The notes: generated from the letters alone by a model not told the origin. Counted from the first letter of the stretch, positions 1 to 8,731 are shown. The stretch: 64,000 nucleotides of DNA from Lysinibacillus odysseyi (GCA_014595895.1 JABUKB010000001.1:1302001-1366000); one strand, 5' to 3'. Program-made: numbers and translations.

Positions 1-226
1 AGGCAATCATTTCAACAATCGGTGCAAAGCCGGGAATTTTGGATATATATCCTGCAAATGTTGGCGAAAGGCGGACACTGCAAACCAATAAAAAGAGTGC
101 TGCTACAATGGTAGACGTCATCATAAAAATCCGTTTTTTACGCTGTTTTTCACGTTTTACTTTTTGAAATACTTGCTCGCGTTGCTGTTTCAATGCTTCC
201 TTTGGCACATTTACCTGCTCGTTCAT
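1..226 (-). CDS. DUF4179-type anti-sigma factor, N-terminal part (cut by window edge)
   Basis: This is the first 75 codons of a minus-strand gene that leaves the window. Its ATG shares one base with the stop codon of the upstream ECF sigma gene (TAATG), so the two are translationally coupled. The visible part has a charged, Lys/Arg-rich cytosolic segment of about 36 residues, one membrane segment (about residues 38-54) and then a stretch ending in KIPGFAPIVEMI. That motif is typical of the region after the membrane helix in DUF4179 proteins, which are commonly paired with ECF sigma factors. The inferred role is membrane anti-sigma factor for its neighbour. The family call rests on this short fragment and the context. 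Confidence 0.7.
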   Translation of the reverse strand, partial: MNEQVNVPKEALKQQREQVFQKVKREKQRKKRIFMMTSTIVAALFLLVCSVRLSPTFAGYISKIPGFAPIVEMIA

Positions 227-720
227 TACCAATCGCTCCTTTCGCCTGCTTGCTTGCGTAATTTTTTCAGGATATGATGCAGCCTAGATTTAACCGTACC
301 TTCCGGAATATTTTGCAGCTCCGCAATTTCCTTATTTCTCCATTGTTCAAAAAATTTCAAATAAATAAGTTGTTGATCTGATAGGGGCAAGGTTTTCAGC
401 ATATTTTCAATATCTGATTGGTATGTATCAAAACCAATCGGTTCTACATCAACATGTACTACTGGCGGGCGCTTTTTAATTAAATCCAGGCAACAGTTAA
501 TTAGTATACGCATGAGCCAAGTTCTTGCGTATTGTGGGTTTTTCACCGTATACATTTTCTTTAATGCCTTATAAGTTACCTCTTGCATTACATCGAGTGC
601 ATCCTGTTCATTTTTGACATAGGCGTAGGCAGTTCGATATAAAATGTCTTCATCTTGCTCAAGTAATTGTAAAATTGCTTGTATATCACCACTAGTTGCT
701 CTCCGTAAAAGTTCCTCCAT
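226..720 (-). CDS. ECF-type RNA polymerase sigma factor
   Basis: A 164-residue protein with the two domains of extracytoplasmic-function sigma factors. Sigma region 2 is at about residues 20-85 (DALDVMQEVTYKAL and the TWLMRILIN segment), and sigma region 4 is at about 105-158, with the helix-turn-helix ending NIPEGTVKSRLHHILKKL. It would direct RNA polymerase to a small regulon. The gene is followed with a one-base overlap by a DUF4179-type membrane protein, its probable anti-sigma factor. The start has AGGAGAGG-type ribosome site just upstream. The subgroup (for example SigV-, SigM- or YlaC-like) cannot be decided from sequence reading alone. Confidence 0.88.
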   Translation of the reverse strand: MEELLRRATSGDIQAILQLLEQDEDILYRTAYAYVKNEQDALDVMQEVTYKALKKMYTVKNPQYARTWLMRILINCCLDLIKKRPPVVHVDVEPIGFDTYQSDIENMLKTLPLSDQQLIYLKFFEQWRNKEIAELQNIPEGTVKSRLHHILKKLRKQAGERSDW

Positions 721-817
721 CTGCCTCTCCTCCTATACCTATTAGACTGTATAATTGAGATAATCGTTCAAATATTTTACAAAATAAATCATTTTATTAG
801 TTTCATAATTATAATTC

Positions 818-861
818 ATAAAACAACAAAATAACCCAATGGCAAAGTTGCATTGAGTTAT
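818..861 (-). terminator. Intrinsic terminator after the zinc-motif gene pair
   Basis: An 11-bp stem (831-841 with 851-861, one G-U pair) is followed on the minus strand by a T-rich tract (TTTTGTTGTTTT). It lies just beyond the end of the two paralogous small genes at 964-1751, which are read in this direction. Confidence 0.7.
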
Positions 862-963
862 TGTATTCCATATTTTAAACGAAGAATCTCAAAGTTTGGA
901 TGGGAACTAGGAATATTGCTTTAAAAAAGCTTCTAGTTCCTCATATTTTCCAGCTTGGAGTAC

Positions 964-1503
964 TTAATCGAATTGGTCTTTATGAACGAAGTTGCTGTTT
1001 CTTATTTCCACCAATAACTTGACTAGGCACTCCTGTGTGGCCATATGACTATAATGCCATTCATACGACGCATCGAAAACTTTCGCGATGTCCAAAAGTT
1101 GCCCTGCCTGGAACATGGTAAGTAAATTCTCGGAAACTTTTTTGTGATATACAAGTAATTGCAGTGCCGCATAAATGCACTTTTTTTGCGCCTGTTTGTC
1201 TTCTTCGGTTAGCATCGGTAGTGATCCTTCGGCAACCGGTCTCTCATGAATAAGCTTTTGATTCAATGCCCAGCGATATACATTTCGTTCAGCATCAAAA
1301 CGACTTGCATCACCAAACTCAACAACAAACCCACACTGCTGGTAAATTGCCATATAGTGCACAAAAATAACTTGTATACCGGGCTTTTCTACATCCTGAT
1401 ATGTTTCATACGGAATGAATACATCATGCGAACAAAAATGACAAATAAGCGGCTTATCAAAAATAAACAGTCGACTTTCTTCTGCTTCAAAATAATCAAC
1501 CAT
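964..1503 (-). CDS. Uncharacterised protein with N-terminal CxxC module
   Basis: A 179-residue protein of unknown function. Residues about 17-60 repeat the pattern of the upstream neighbour: a KPLICHFC knuckle, an aromatic ETY segment, PGIQ, then a CG-containing strand. Here the second zinc knuckle has lost one cysteine (QQCG instead of CANCG). The rest, about residues 85-179, is helical with no motif I recognise. Its ATG shares one base with the stop of the upstream gene (TAATG), so they form a coupled pair that ends at the terminator at 818-861. Cytosolic, with no signal or membrane segment. Confidence 0.6.
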   Translation of the reverse strand: MVDYFEAEESRLFIFDKPLICHFCSHDVFIPYETYQDVEKPGIQVIFVHYMAIYQQCGFVVEFGDASRFDAERNVYRWALNQKLIHERPVAEGSLPMLTEEDKQAQKKCIYAALQLLVYHKKVSENLLTMFQAGQLLDIAKVFDASYEWHYSHMATQECLVKLLVEIRNSNFVHKDQFD

Positions 1504-1751
1504 TAATCACTCACCTGCACATATTGAATGTCCGATACACCACTTTGTTTTCGTTCCTCAAACTTTAGCTCTTGTCCACAGTTCGCACACGTAAACGATT
1601 GAAGCGTTAATTTCTTTTTTTGCACACCCGGCTCATGATTGACGACTTTCACATATACTTCTCGGTGCGTAAATTTCTTACCTTGGCAAAATAGACACAC
1701 GAGCGGCTTACCGATTATGTGAACTTCATATATACCTCTTCTTCTAACCAA
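1503..1751 (-). CDS. Small zinc-ribbon-like protein
   Basis: An 82-residue protein with two CxxC knuckles (CLFC at about residue 20 and CANC at about 57) spaced like a zinc ribbon. The TTG start is preceded by AGAGGAG at a workable distance. The spacing KPLvCxFC - Y - PGxQ - C is shared with the N-terminus of the downstream gene, so the two look like tandem paralogues, the longer one having gained a C-terminal domain. No function can be assigned; a metal-binding accessory role is a guess. Confidence 0.65.
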   Translation of the reverse strand: MVRRRGIYEVHIIGKPLVCLFCQGKKFTHREVYVKVVNHEPGVQKKKLTLQSFTCANCGQELKFEERKQSGVSDIQYVQVSD

Positions 1752-1938
1752 ACACAGTCACTCCTCTTAGTAAATGTAGAGCTTTTGTTGAGCAATAATC
1801 ATGATTTAACTATTACATTGAAATTCGTTTCTAAATGTCAGTTTGAGAATCCTTTGCAGAATCAGGCAATTCCTTGCGCGCCAAATTTTCCTATTACAAC
1901 AGTCAAGGATCATCTATGTGTAAAAAAATATGATGTTG

Positions 1939-2646
1939 TTACTCCAACTGGTTTTCATCCATGTATAAAAGATATTCTAGCGTCGATTCAGCGTTGCCAG
2001 TCCAATAGCTTGAATTGCTATTTTCAGGAAACATTGACTCATCATAATGTGCTCCGATTACATACTGCTCAGTGGAATATGTCTCAAACAAACTAAAACC
2101 ACTCTGTTGATAGGGCTGTTCAATATTTGTTATTATATTTGCCCACTCTTTCGGCAATGGCTCCACCCCGTAAGATTCCATATGAATATTGTGCTCAAGC
2201 TGAATTCTTGGATGGTAGCGATGTTCGTCATTGCTAATGAAGAAACCGCGATCACGTACTAAATAAATTGACATTTCGTCTTCCTGCGTTGCTTGACGGT
2301 GCCACACAATATAATTTGTTGCTGCATCTCCTGAATCCAACTGCCAACGTAGTACTTGTTCCGTGGTAAACTGAATCAGCTGCCACTTCCCCTTTTCCCA
2401 TTTCCAAAAGCTCATACCGCTGCGCCCATCTGTAAATTGAATCGGCACATAATAATGTCGCTCATTCAATTCAATTTGTTCTAAAATCTTTTCTACTTGA
2501 AGTGAGTTATCATAGCGATTAATTTCTGCTTTTAGCTCATCCTCGACTAAGAATGCAGTTGGGGGTTTGATGTATATGTATGAAATATAGCCTACCAAGC
2601 ATGCAATAATCATTATCGTAAATAGAAGTATGCGTTTTTTATTCAT
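1939..2646 (-). CDS. Membrane-anchored extracellular protein of unknown function
   Basis: A 235-residue protein starting MNKKRILLF, with one N-terminal membrane segment (about residues 5-25) and a soluble remainder predicted outside the cell. I chose the ATG at 2646 because a GTGAGGTG ribosome site sits 7 bases upstream; a GTG 15 bases further up is part of that site. The gene starts 8 bases inside the end of the upstream membrane-protein gene, so they are coupled. The upstream product also ends in a soluble domain rich in Trp/Tyr. I do not recognise the family. Confidence 0.6.
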   Translation of the reverse strand: MNKKRILLFTIMIIACLVGYISYIYIKPPTAFLVEDELKAEINRYDNSLQVEKILEQIELNERHYYVPIQFTDGRSGMSFWKWEKGKWQLIQFTTEQVLRWQLDSGDAATNYIVWHRQATQEDEMSIYLVRDRGFFISNDEHRYHPRIQLEHNIHMESYGVEPLPKEWANIITNIEQPYQQSGFSLFETYSTEQYVIGAHYDESMFPENSNSSYWTGNAESTLEYLLYMDENQLE

Positions 2647-3346
2647 GCTGCGCCACCTCACTTAAAATACCCTGGGACGTACGGAAGTAAAACTGTTTCT
2701 CCTCGGCTGTAATAAGGATTCCCCTGCCGTCCTGTTCAATATAAATGATTGGCTTATAACCACTACCCCATTTTGGTTGTGCATCTAGAAGGATATAAGG
2801 GAATTTTTCTTGCCTTTCCTTAGGCTCTACCATAGCAGTATCATAATGCCATTCGGCACTGTTAATTTGGGTCTCTTTGGCTAGCTGAATATGATGTAGT
2901 GCATCAGGTTGTAGCATTTCACGCGAGCCCGCTGTGGGATGTATCGCTAAAACGTATGCTTCTGATACGTCAGCAATATATGTATTAATTTCATTTTGCG
3001 GAAAAACCCAATGATGAATCGGTATTGTGATAAACGTACTTATTAAAAAGATAAAGTTTGAGCCAAAGCCAATCCATGCATATTTCCTGTATTTTTCCCA
3101 ACTGTTACGCCGAATTAAAATTGCATATAAAATCCAAATACCTAGAGGTAATATCGAAATTCTTAATGGTTCATTAAGATAGGCAATCGTAATAGAAAAT
3201 GAAAACACACCAACAATATAGGCAATGGCAATTTTCCAATGCTTTGCTTTTTCTAATTGCTTTCGGTAAACGCTAACGATTAAAAAAACAATGATTCCAT
3301 AATTAAGTACAGTAGCAACCGTTGTTACAATATTTCCTTGCCACAT
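2639..3346 (-). CDS. Multi-pass membrane protein of unknown function
   Basis: A 235-residue protein. Four hydrophobic segments lie in the first 125 residues, followed by a soluble C-terminal part of about 110 residues. The ATG at 3346 follows a perfect AGGAGG with an 8-base spacer; the GTG 9 bases earlier lies in the ribosome site and is not the start. The last codons overlap the start of the gene at 1939-2646, which also carries a soluble extracytoplasmic domain, so the two products probably work together at the membrane. No known motif seen. Confidence 0.6.
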   Translation of the reverse strand: MWQGNIVTTVATVLNYGIIVFLIVSVYRKQLEKAKHWKIAIAYIVGVFSFSITIAYLNEPLRISILPLGIWILYAILIRRNSWEKYRKYAWIGFGSNFIFLISTFITIPIHHWVFPQNEINTYIADVSEAYVLAIHPTAGSREMLQPDALHHIQLAKETQINSAEWHYDTAMVEPKERQEKFPYILLDAQPKWGSGYKPIIYIEQDGRGILITAEEKQFYFRTSQGILSEVAQHE

Positions 3347-3539
3347 AAAACACACCTCCTTCTAGAAGTGTATATCAATTTCCATATAATAACAATTTAA
3401 TAGAGTGTTTTTACTGCCTAACGTTCATTTAAAAACGTTTTTTAATATATCCATAAAAAAATTATTACACCTATTAAATGGACTCCCCATAAAATGAAAA
3501 TATGTTCCCAAAGCGGTGTTTGTAGGCTACCTAATTGAA

Positions 3540-4118
3540 TTAATCTATTAAATGCTTTAATAAACTGTTGGTTAGATCTTGATTGTATTTTATTGAATAT
3601 GGATCCGCAAAACCATGCTCACCTTCAACAATTTGTACTAACACATTTGGATATTTAGAAAGAACGTTTTTCAAATCTTCTGGATTAAATGATTTTTCCT
3701 GTTTTCCATAAATTAAAGTAACTTCTGCACTCGGAACCACCTGTGTATATTGTCGAATCCTCGAACCATAAAAACCGACTATTTTATGTACTGATGGATG
3801 TTCACTACAAAGCCAGCCAACTGTAGCTCCAATACTAAAACCAATAATTCGTATATGCAGATACTTTTTTGATAAATCATTCATTAAAATATTTATTTGC
3901 TCAACCGTTCTTTCAAAACCAATGTTCGTCATAAAATTGTGGTACGCTATTTCTTCCTCTTCATATGAAAATGGCGTACTTCCATCTAATAAATTGGGAA
4001 CATATATATCAAATCCTTCTTGATACAGTACGTTTGCATAGTGCTTTACATGTTGATTGATTCCGTATATTTCATGAAGTAGAATGACGCATTGGCTTGA
4101 ATTTTGTTTTAACTCCAC
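3540..4118 (-). CDS. Dienelactone-hydrolase-like alpha/beta hydrolase
   Basis: A cytosolic alpha/beta hydrolase of 192 residues. It shows the early strand with HEIYGI, the nucleophile elbow GFSIGA, and a late EGEHGF segment carrying the histidine. The aspartate would lie near the IYGKQEKSFNPED loop. The nucleophile is Ser, where classical dienelactone hydrolase has Cys. I place the start at GTG 4118, preceded by AAAGGGG with 8 bases spacing; a longer reading to 4202 lacks a good ribosome site. Substrate unknown. Confidence 0.75.
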   Translation of the reverse strand: MELKQNSSQCVILLHEIYGINQHVKHYANVLYQEGFDIYVPNLLDGSTPFSYEEEEIAYHNFMTNIGFERTVEQINILMNDLSKKYLHIRIIGFSIGATVGWLCSEHPSVHKIVGFYGSRIRQYTQVVPSAEVTLIYGKQEKSFNPEDLKNVLSKYPNVLVQIVEGEHGFADPYSIKYNQDLTNSLLKHLID

Positions 4119-4314
4119 TGACTGTACCCCTTTTGTTTTCCTTTTATTATAGACTCTGTTAAGTCCTAATGTTGATATTTGAATAATAATTAAAGGATAC
4201 AAGTTTCATTTTCTCACTTCTTGTTCGACTATCTTGCCTTCAGCCGAATGAAGACTACCCATTGAATTTAGATAAGCATAAGCTATCCTATCTCCAAAGC
4301 CCCCTCCTCTCCAT

Positions 4315-4358
4315 AAGCAAAAAGCTGTGCTGAAAGTCAAACCCTTCAAGCACAGCCT
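4315..4358 (-). terminator. Intrinsic terminator after natB
   Basis: A stem of GCTGTGCT with AGCACAGC (4324-4331 and 4349-4356) is followed by TTTTTGCTT on the minus strand, directly after the end of natB. Confidence 0.8.
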
Positions 4359-4365
4359 GTTTCTA

Positions 4366-5520
4366 TTATGCTAATACCCATTTATCTTTCATAAACATTA
4401 CCCGTCCAATCATAAAAATGATAAGTGAAGCTAAAAGATTCGCGCCAATTGTTAGTAAAATATGTTCCACATTTACAACTCCAAAGAATAGTTCTTTAAA
4501 AATGGCAAAGATGTTCATTATAGGTATTACAAAATGTATAGTTGCTAATTCGTTTAAACCTAAGTTAACCATTAGCAGTGCAGGTAAAATTGCTATCATC
4601 GTGATAGGTGTTCCATAGCTTTGTGCTTCTTTCACTGTTTTTGCTAAAATACTTGTGACCATTAAGGCTGATGCCATCAATGCTGAGTAGCTAACAACAA
4701 TCAATAGTGACACAATGGCAATCACAACAGTCTGATCGCCAAATGAAATACCAGCTTTCAGCGTTTCTGTAAAAAATTGAACCTCCACAAAGACAATTCC
4801 TAGTGTAATAAAACCTGTAACCGTTGCGATAATGACCATCGTTAACCACTTTGCAAGAAGCAGCGATCCACGGTTTACTGGTGTCATCAGCAGTGCTTCC
4901 ATCGTGCTTCGTTCCTTTTCACCAGCAATTAAATCTGTTGCCGAAGGAGAAATCCCTACCCCTACTGCAATCGTAAGCATTAACGGTACTAAATACGCAA
5001 TCATCATCATGGAATCGTCACCTTCAACGATTTGCACTTGTTCCATAACAAATGGCGTCAATACAGCAACGTCTACATTACTTTGGGCTAATCGCTCCGC
5101 GACAATAGTTTGGCTATATTGTGTAAAAGCCATTTCAATCGCGTTGATGGCAATCACACTATTTTGGCTATACATATCCCCCAAGATTTGGACAAGCGGT
5201 GTCACACCTGAAATCACTTGTTGTTCGAAATCAGCAGGAATGATAATACCAGCGACAGCTTCACCAGCTTCCAGTTTTTCTTCCACATCTTCCACAGCTG
5301 ATATATTTAAATTTTCATGTTTAGCTAGTAACCCTTTTACAAAATCGTATCGTTGCTCTTCCACAACAATTTCGTACGTATCTTCTTCATTTGAGGACAG
5401 CATATTTTCATAAAAGAAAACGAGTGCCGACATTAAAAGAAGTGGCAGCAATACTGTTAAAAGCAATGTGCGTTGGTCACGAAAGCTATCTTTTAATTCT
5501 TTTTTCAGTATATTAAACAT
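4366..5520 (-). CDS. natB: ABC-2 type exporter permease (NatB-like)
   Basis: A 384-residue membrane protein. One N-terminal membrane helix (about 20-40) is followed by a large extracytoplasmic domain to about residue 165, then about five helices. This is the layout of ABC-2 permeases of the NatB family (B. subtilis NatB is similar in length). The SATDLIAGEKERSTMEALLMTPV segment is the conserved cytosolic coupling region. It overlaps the ATPase gene natA by 8 bases and ends at a terminator. Together they would export Na+ or a related substrate, as known for B. subtilis NatAB; the substrate here is inferred from homology and the NatRK-like neighbours. Confidence 0.85.
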   Translation of the reverse strand: MFNILKKELKDSFRDQRTLLLTVLLPLLLMSALVFFYENMLSSNEEDTYEIVVEEQRYDFVKGLLAKHENLNISAVEDVEEKLEAGEAVAGIIIPADFEQQVISGVTPLVQILGDMYSQNSVIAINAIEMAFTQYSQTIVAERLAQSNVDVAVLTPFVMEQVQIVEGDDSMMMIAYLVPLMLTIAVGVGISPSATDLIAGEKERSTMEALLMTPVNRGSLLLAKWLTMVIIATVTGFITLGIVFVEVQFFTETLKAGISFGDQTVVIAIVSLLIVVSYSALMASALMVTSILAKTVKEAQSYGTPITMIAILPALLMVNLGLNELATIHFVIPIMNIFAIFKELFFGVVNVEHILLTIGANLLASLIIFMIGRVMFMKDKWVLA

Positions 5521-6262
5521 CTTCGTTTCCTCCTCGTACCAATCTACTCATGAAAATATAGTTTAAGTCTGTTGAGCTTTCTTCCTCGTAAAGCTTTTCG
5601 AGCGTTCCGTTATACACTAACTCCCCTTTATGAATCATGACAACACGGTCACAAAGCATCGTCACTTCCTCTACAATGTGACTGGAGAAAATGATCGTTT
5701 TCCCTTCACGTTTTAGCTGGTGCACAAGCTGACGGAAAACGTTTGAGGATGTAATATCTAGGCCAGTCGTTGGCTCATCAAATAGAATAATGTCTGGATC
5801 GTGTAAAAGGGTACGCGCAATCGCTACCTTTTGACGCATCCCTTTTGAAAACCCGCCAACTTTACGGTCTAAGTAGTGACGCATCCCAAACATTTTTGCG
5901 AGCTTCTCAATACGCACTTTCGTTTCGTGCTTACCTAAGCCGTAGAGGGAGGCGAAATACTCTAAGTTTTCACGGGCTGTTAATCGCTCGTAAAGCCCCG
6001 TCTCACTTCCGAATAATACGCCGAGACGTTTTTTCACTTCGGCTGATTGCTTTACCGTATGAAAGCCTGCTACTTCGATCGAGCCGCTTGTTGGCTCCAT
6101 TAGCGTTGCAATAGAACGCAGCAGCGTCGTTTTCCCTGCGCCATTCTCACCAAGCAGACCTAGCACTTCGCCTTCTTTAATAGTTAGTGAAACATGCTTT
6201 AGTGCCGTAACAAATTTCTTTTTATCTTTGAACTGTTTCGTTACTTCCTTAATTTCAATCAT
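5513..6262 (-). CDS. natA: ABC transporter ATPase (NatA-like)
   Basis: A 249-residue ATPase. It has Walker A GENGAGKTT (about residues 38-46), a GFSKGMRQKVAIAR signature in place of LSGGQ, Walker B IILFDEPTTGLD and the switch histidine in SSHIVEE. FSKGM is the usual form in the NatA/CcmA-type export family. The ATG at 6262 has GAGGTG 6 bases upstream; the GTG at 6271 is part of that site. It powers the NatB permease encoded next to it. The divergent genes at 6430 and 7139 encode the likely regulators. Confidence 0.88.
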   Translation of the reverse strand: MIEIKEVTKQFKDKKKFVTALKHVSLTIKEGEVLGLLGENGAGKTTLLRSIATLMEPTSGSIEVAGFHTVKQSAEVKKRLGVLFGSETGLYERLTARENLEYFASLYGLGKHETKVRIEKLAKMFGMRHYLDRKVGGFSKGMRQKVAIARTLLHDPDIILFDEPTTGLDITSSNVFRQLVHQLKREGKTIIFSSHIVEEVTMLCDRVVMIHKGELVYNGTLEKLYEEESSTDLNYIFMSRLVRGGNEDV

Positions 6263-6429
6263 GTCCGTCACCTCAGTTATTTGATATCTTCATGTTACAA
6301 AGAGAAGAGGTTATTGTCTGCGATGTTGTCGCGAAAGTGCCTTTTCATGTCGTAAAAAGGCAGATTCCCAGGTTGTAGTGTCAGATAATTCAAGATAGTG
6401 TATATTAGAAATAGATTGAGGTGTTGCAT

Positions 6430-7128
6430 ATGAAAGTAGGACTTGTGGATGATCGTGCCATTGATTTAGATAAATTAAAAGCAATCATTGAGCCGATGGA
6501 ACAGGTAGAGCTTGTATTTGCAACGACAAATGCAAATGAAGCCTACGAGGAAATAAAAAAACAATCAATTGACTTACTGATAGCGGATATCGAAATGCCA
6601 GATTTATCGGGCTACGAATTAGCGGATATTATTCATACACATGCGCTGCAAATTGCAGTCATTTTCGTTACAGGCAATAGCGGCTATGCTGTTCATGCAT
6701 TTGAGCTCCATGTTCATGACTATATTATGAAGCCCTATTCAAAGGACCGTCTCGTTTCTTCAGTAGAACGTTTGCTTGCGAAGCAGCAAAAAACGGAGTT
6801 AAGCGGAAGACTTTATATTAAGCAAAAGGCTGACATTCATATTGTGCAAAAGAAGGATATTATTTTTATAGAACGTTCAGGTAGAGCGACGACGATTTAT
6901 ACAAAAAACGGGCAAATCAAAACATACCAAACGTTAAATGAACTAGAAGGGGAACTGCGGGAGCGCTTGTTTATACGCGCACATCGTTCGTTCATCATTA
7001 ACATTCAGTACATTCTAAATTTCTCATTGTATGCGAAAAACTCTTATTTAGTATCGTTTGAAGGTATTGAGGAAAAAGCGGTGATTACGAAAGAAAACTT
7101 GGACTACATACAACAACATTACTTCTGA
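6430..7128 (+). CDS. natR: LytTR-family response regulator (NatR-like)
   Basis: A 232-residue regulator. The receiver domain (about 1-118) has the acidic pair DD near the start, phosphoacceptor Asp in LLIADIEMPD, a T in VTGNS and K in MKPYSKD. A LytTR DNA-binding domain follows (about 130-230; FIRAHRSFIIN is characteristic). The ATG at 6430 follows GAGGTG by 6 bases. It is followed by a sensor kinase gene and is divergent from natA, matching B. subtilis natK-natR next to natA-natB, where the pair activates natAB. The orientation here differs (divergent, regulator first). Confidence 0.85.
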   Translation: MKVGLVDDRAIDLDKLKAIIEPMEQVELVFATTNANEAYEEIKKQSIDLLIADIEMPDLSGYELADIIHTHALQIAVIFVTGNSGYAVHAFELHVHDYIMKPYSKDRLVSSVERLLAKQQKTELSGRLYIKQKADIHIVQKKDIIFIERSGRATTIYTKNGQIKTYQTLNELEGELRERLFIRAHRSFIINIQYILNFSLYAKNSYLVSFEGIEEKAVITKENLDYIQQHYF

Positions 7129-7138
7129 GGTGATTTAT

Positions 7139-8065
7139 TTGCGAAACCGTATTATCTACCTGGTACTTTGCTTTATACATATCGTGCTCGCCACAAATGG
7201 TCTCATGCCGATCGGGGCTGCGTCACTTCTGGCAATTGCTGTGGCAATCAGTACATATAAATATATAAAAATCGACTCCAGTTGGACGATACAGATTCTA
7301 TTAGCGGTAATCTATCCTATAAATGGTCCGGGTATTGAAAATGCAATCGTGCTACTGTGCAGTGTGTCGCTACTGATCTATAGTACATTTTCGCAGAGAA
7401 AATTATTTGCGCTGCAAAACACGAAAGCAGCAGTGGATGCACAGCAACAACAATTCAACGAAACCTTTCAGACCGTACGAAAAGAGCGTCACGATTATTT
7501 AAAGCACATCGCAGCTATTTCGTTTCTGTTAGAAAAAGAAGATATCCATTCGGCAAAGAATTATATGGCCAAAATAATTGATAACTATGAGGAGACAAAC
7601 TTATCCATTAAAGGGGAACAAGGAGCTGTGGCGTCAGCACTGCACTCAAATTATAAGGCGGCAAGAGAAAAAGACATCGCCATCAATTATCAGCTGGAAG
7701 TACCCATTTCAAGCATTCCCATTCCGCCACATAAGCTGGTGGAATTAATAGGAAATATCCTTGAAAATGCAGTAGACGCTTGTGATGAGTGGCAACAAGA
7801 AAGTAAAGAACAAGGGTTTATTGAGCTGAATTTACGCAAACGCAGCGGCTTGTATATATTATCGTGCAAAAACAGTACACGACCCTTGCCTAAAAGCCTT
7901 GCCGATCAGCTATTTACAACGGCAGGCCTTACTACTAAAGAGGAACACGTAGGATTAGGAACAATGATTATCCAGCAAATTATCAAAGATCACGATGGCT
8001 TTTTAGATTTCATTGCAGAAAAAAATACCTTTTCCATCACTTGTAAAATACCAAGCATCATGTAG
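7139..8065 (+). CDS. natK: Sensor histidine kinase (NatK-like, GHKL ATPase)
   Basis: A 308-residue kinase with about three to four N-terminal membrane segments, a coiled linker, a phosphoacceptor histidine in RKERHDYLKH (about residue 120) and a GHKL ATPase domain (N box ELIGNILENAVDAC, later GLGTMIIQQI). It is the LytTR-partner type of sensor kinase. The start is drawn at TTG 7139, with GAGGTG 6 bases upstream; GTG 7130 lies inside that site. It is translated directly after the regulator and would phosphorylate it. The signal sensed is unknown; a role in controlling natAB is inferred. Confidence 0.82.
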   Translation: MRNRIIYLVLCFIHIVLATNGLMPIGAASLLAIAVAISTYKYIKIDSSWTIQILLAVIYPINGPGIENAIVLLCSVSLLIYSTFSQRKLFALQNTKAAVDAQQQQFNETFQTVRKERHDYLKHIAAISFLLEKEDIHSAKNYMAKIIDNYEETNLSIKGEQGAVASALHSNYKAAREKDIAINYQLEVPISSIPIPPHKLVELIGNILENAVDACDEWQQESKEQGFIELNLRKRSGLYILSCKNSTRPLPKSLADQLFTTAGLTTKEEHVGLGTMIIQQIIKDHDGFLDFIAEKNTFSITCKIPSIM

Positions 8066-8230
8066 AAGCTGGGACGAAACACACTTTGGAAAAAGGAAAG
8101 CGCTGAACATTTTACAATTATAAAATATTCGGAAATTTTTAAAGAAAATGGGTCTTAACGAGAAGAAACTATACCTGTAATCCTGTATAATAAAAGAAGC
8201 TCCTAACTATTCTATATTCGAGGTAACGAA

Positions 8231-8641
8231 ATGTCCTATCAAATTGACCTTACTAGTAGAGAAACGCAAGTAATCGGGCTAGTCCCCCAATGTATCATTG
8301 ATTATTATTCTCTTACATGCGCTTCTCCTGAAGTATATTTGCCGCCGGGAGTACTGAAGCATTTAAAGAAACACGGCCATTGGAATGATTTTATAAAATA
8401 CTATAAAGAAATCCCTAAAATGATTACATCACCTGATTATGTTGGTCAAAATCCGAAAGAGCCGAATACAATAGAAATGTATAAAGTAATTTCAGATCAT
8501 GTCATTTTACCGATTAAATTAAACAAAGCAGACGGGCTTTTTATGAGTTCCTTTTACATATTGGATAATGGTGCCAATAAAATTACCAAACGCTTAAGAA
8601 CAGGGCGTTTACATCCATACGCATATTTTATTAATAGGTAA
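8231..8641 (+). CDS. Stand-alone PBECR-like nuclease domain protein
   Basis: A 136-residue protein that I read as a member of the PBECR group (phage-Barnase-EndoU-ColicinE5/D-RelE-like nucleases). The evidence is the order of short motifs: a VYLPPGVLKHLKKHGH helix, the PDYVGQNPKEPN turn, a strand IKLNKADGLF, SSFY and the terminal KRLRTGRL. Such domains are usually parts of phage polyvalent or polymorphic toxin proteins; here the domain is alone, without secretion signal, and no immunity or antitoxin gene sits beside it. A structured RNA unit follows at 8727. The family call rests on motif memory; activity is inferred. Confidence 0.6.
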   Translation: MSYQIDLTSRETQVIGLVPQCIIDYYSLTCASPEVYLPPGVLKHLKKHGHWNDFIKYYKEIPKMITSPDYVGQNPKEPNTIEMYKVISDHVILPIKLNKADGLFMSSFYILDNGANKITKRLRTGRLHPYAYFINR

Positions 8642-8697
8642 ACAGAAAATAATTTTATATACTAGATAGTGAATTTTATAAATTTTAGAGTGTACAT

Positions 8698-8731
8698 TTT
8701 CATACTTTTGACGTATAATATGATTGAAGCG
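8698..8731 (+). promoter_or_regulatory. Promoter of the structured RNA unit
   Basis: TATAAT at about 8717-8722 is preceded, 17 bases upstream, by TGTACA (4 of 6 bases of the -35 consensus). The predicted transcript start is about 8727-8731, just ahead of the folded element. An alternative -35, TTGACG, overlaps the spacer. Confidence 0.45.

Noticed and set aside
1246-1506. 86-codon plus-strand frame
   Set aside because: Lies antisense to the 179-residue gene, with no ribosome site and a composition typical of a shadow frame.
3382-3560. Minus-strand frame reading ...LQTPLWEHIFILWGVHLIGVIIFLWIY, resembling a short membrane protein
   Set aside because: No start codon with ribosome site; the frame runs back into the hydrolase gene in another phase. 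It may be a gene relic but nothing supports expression.
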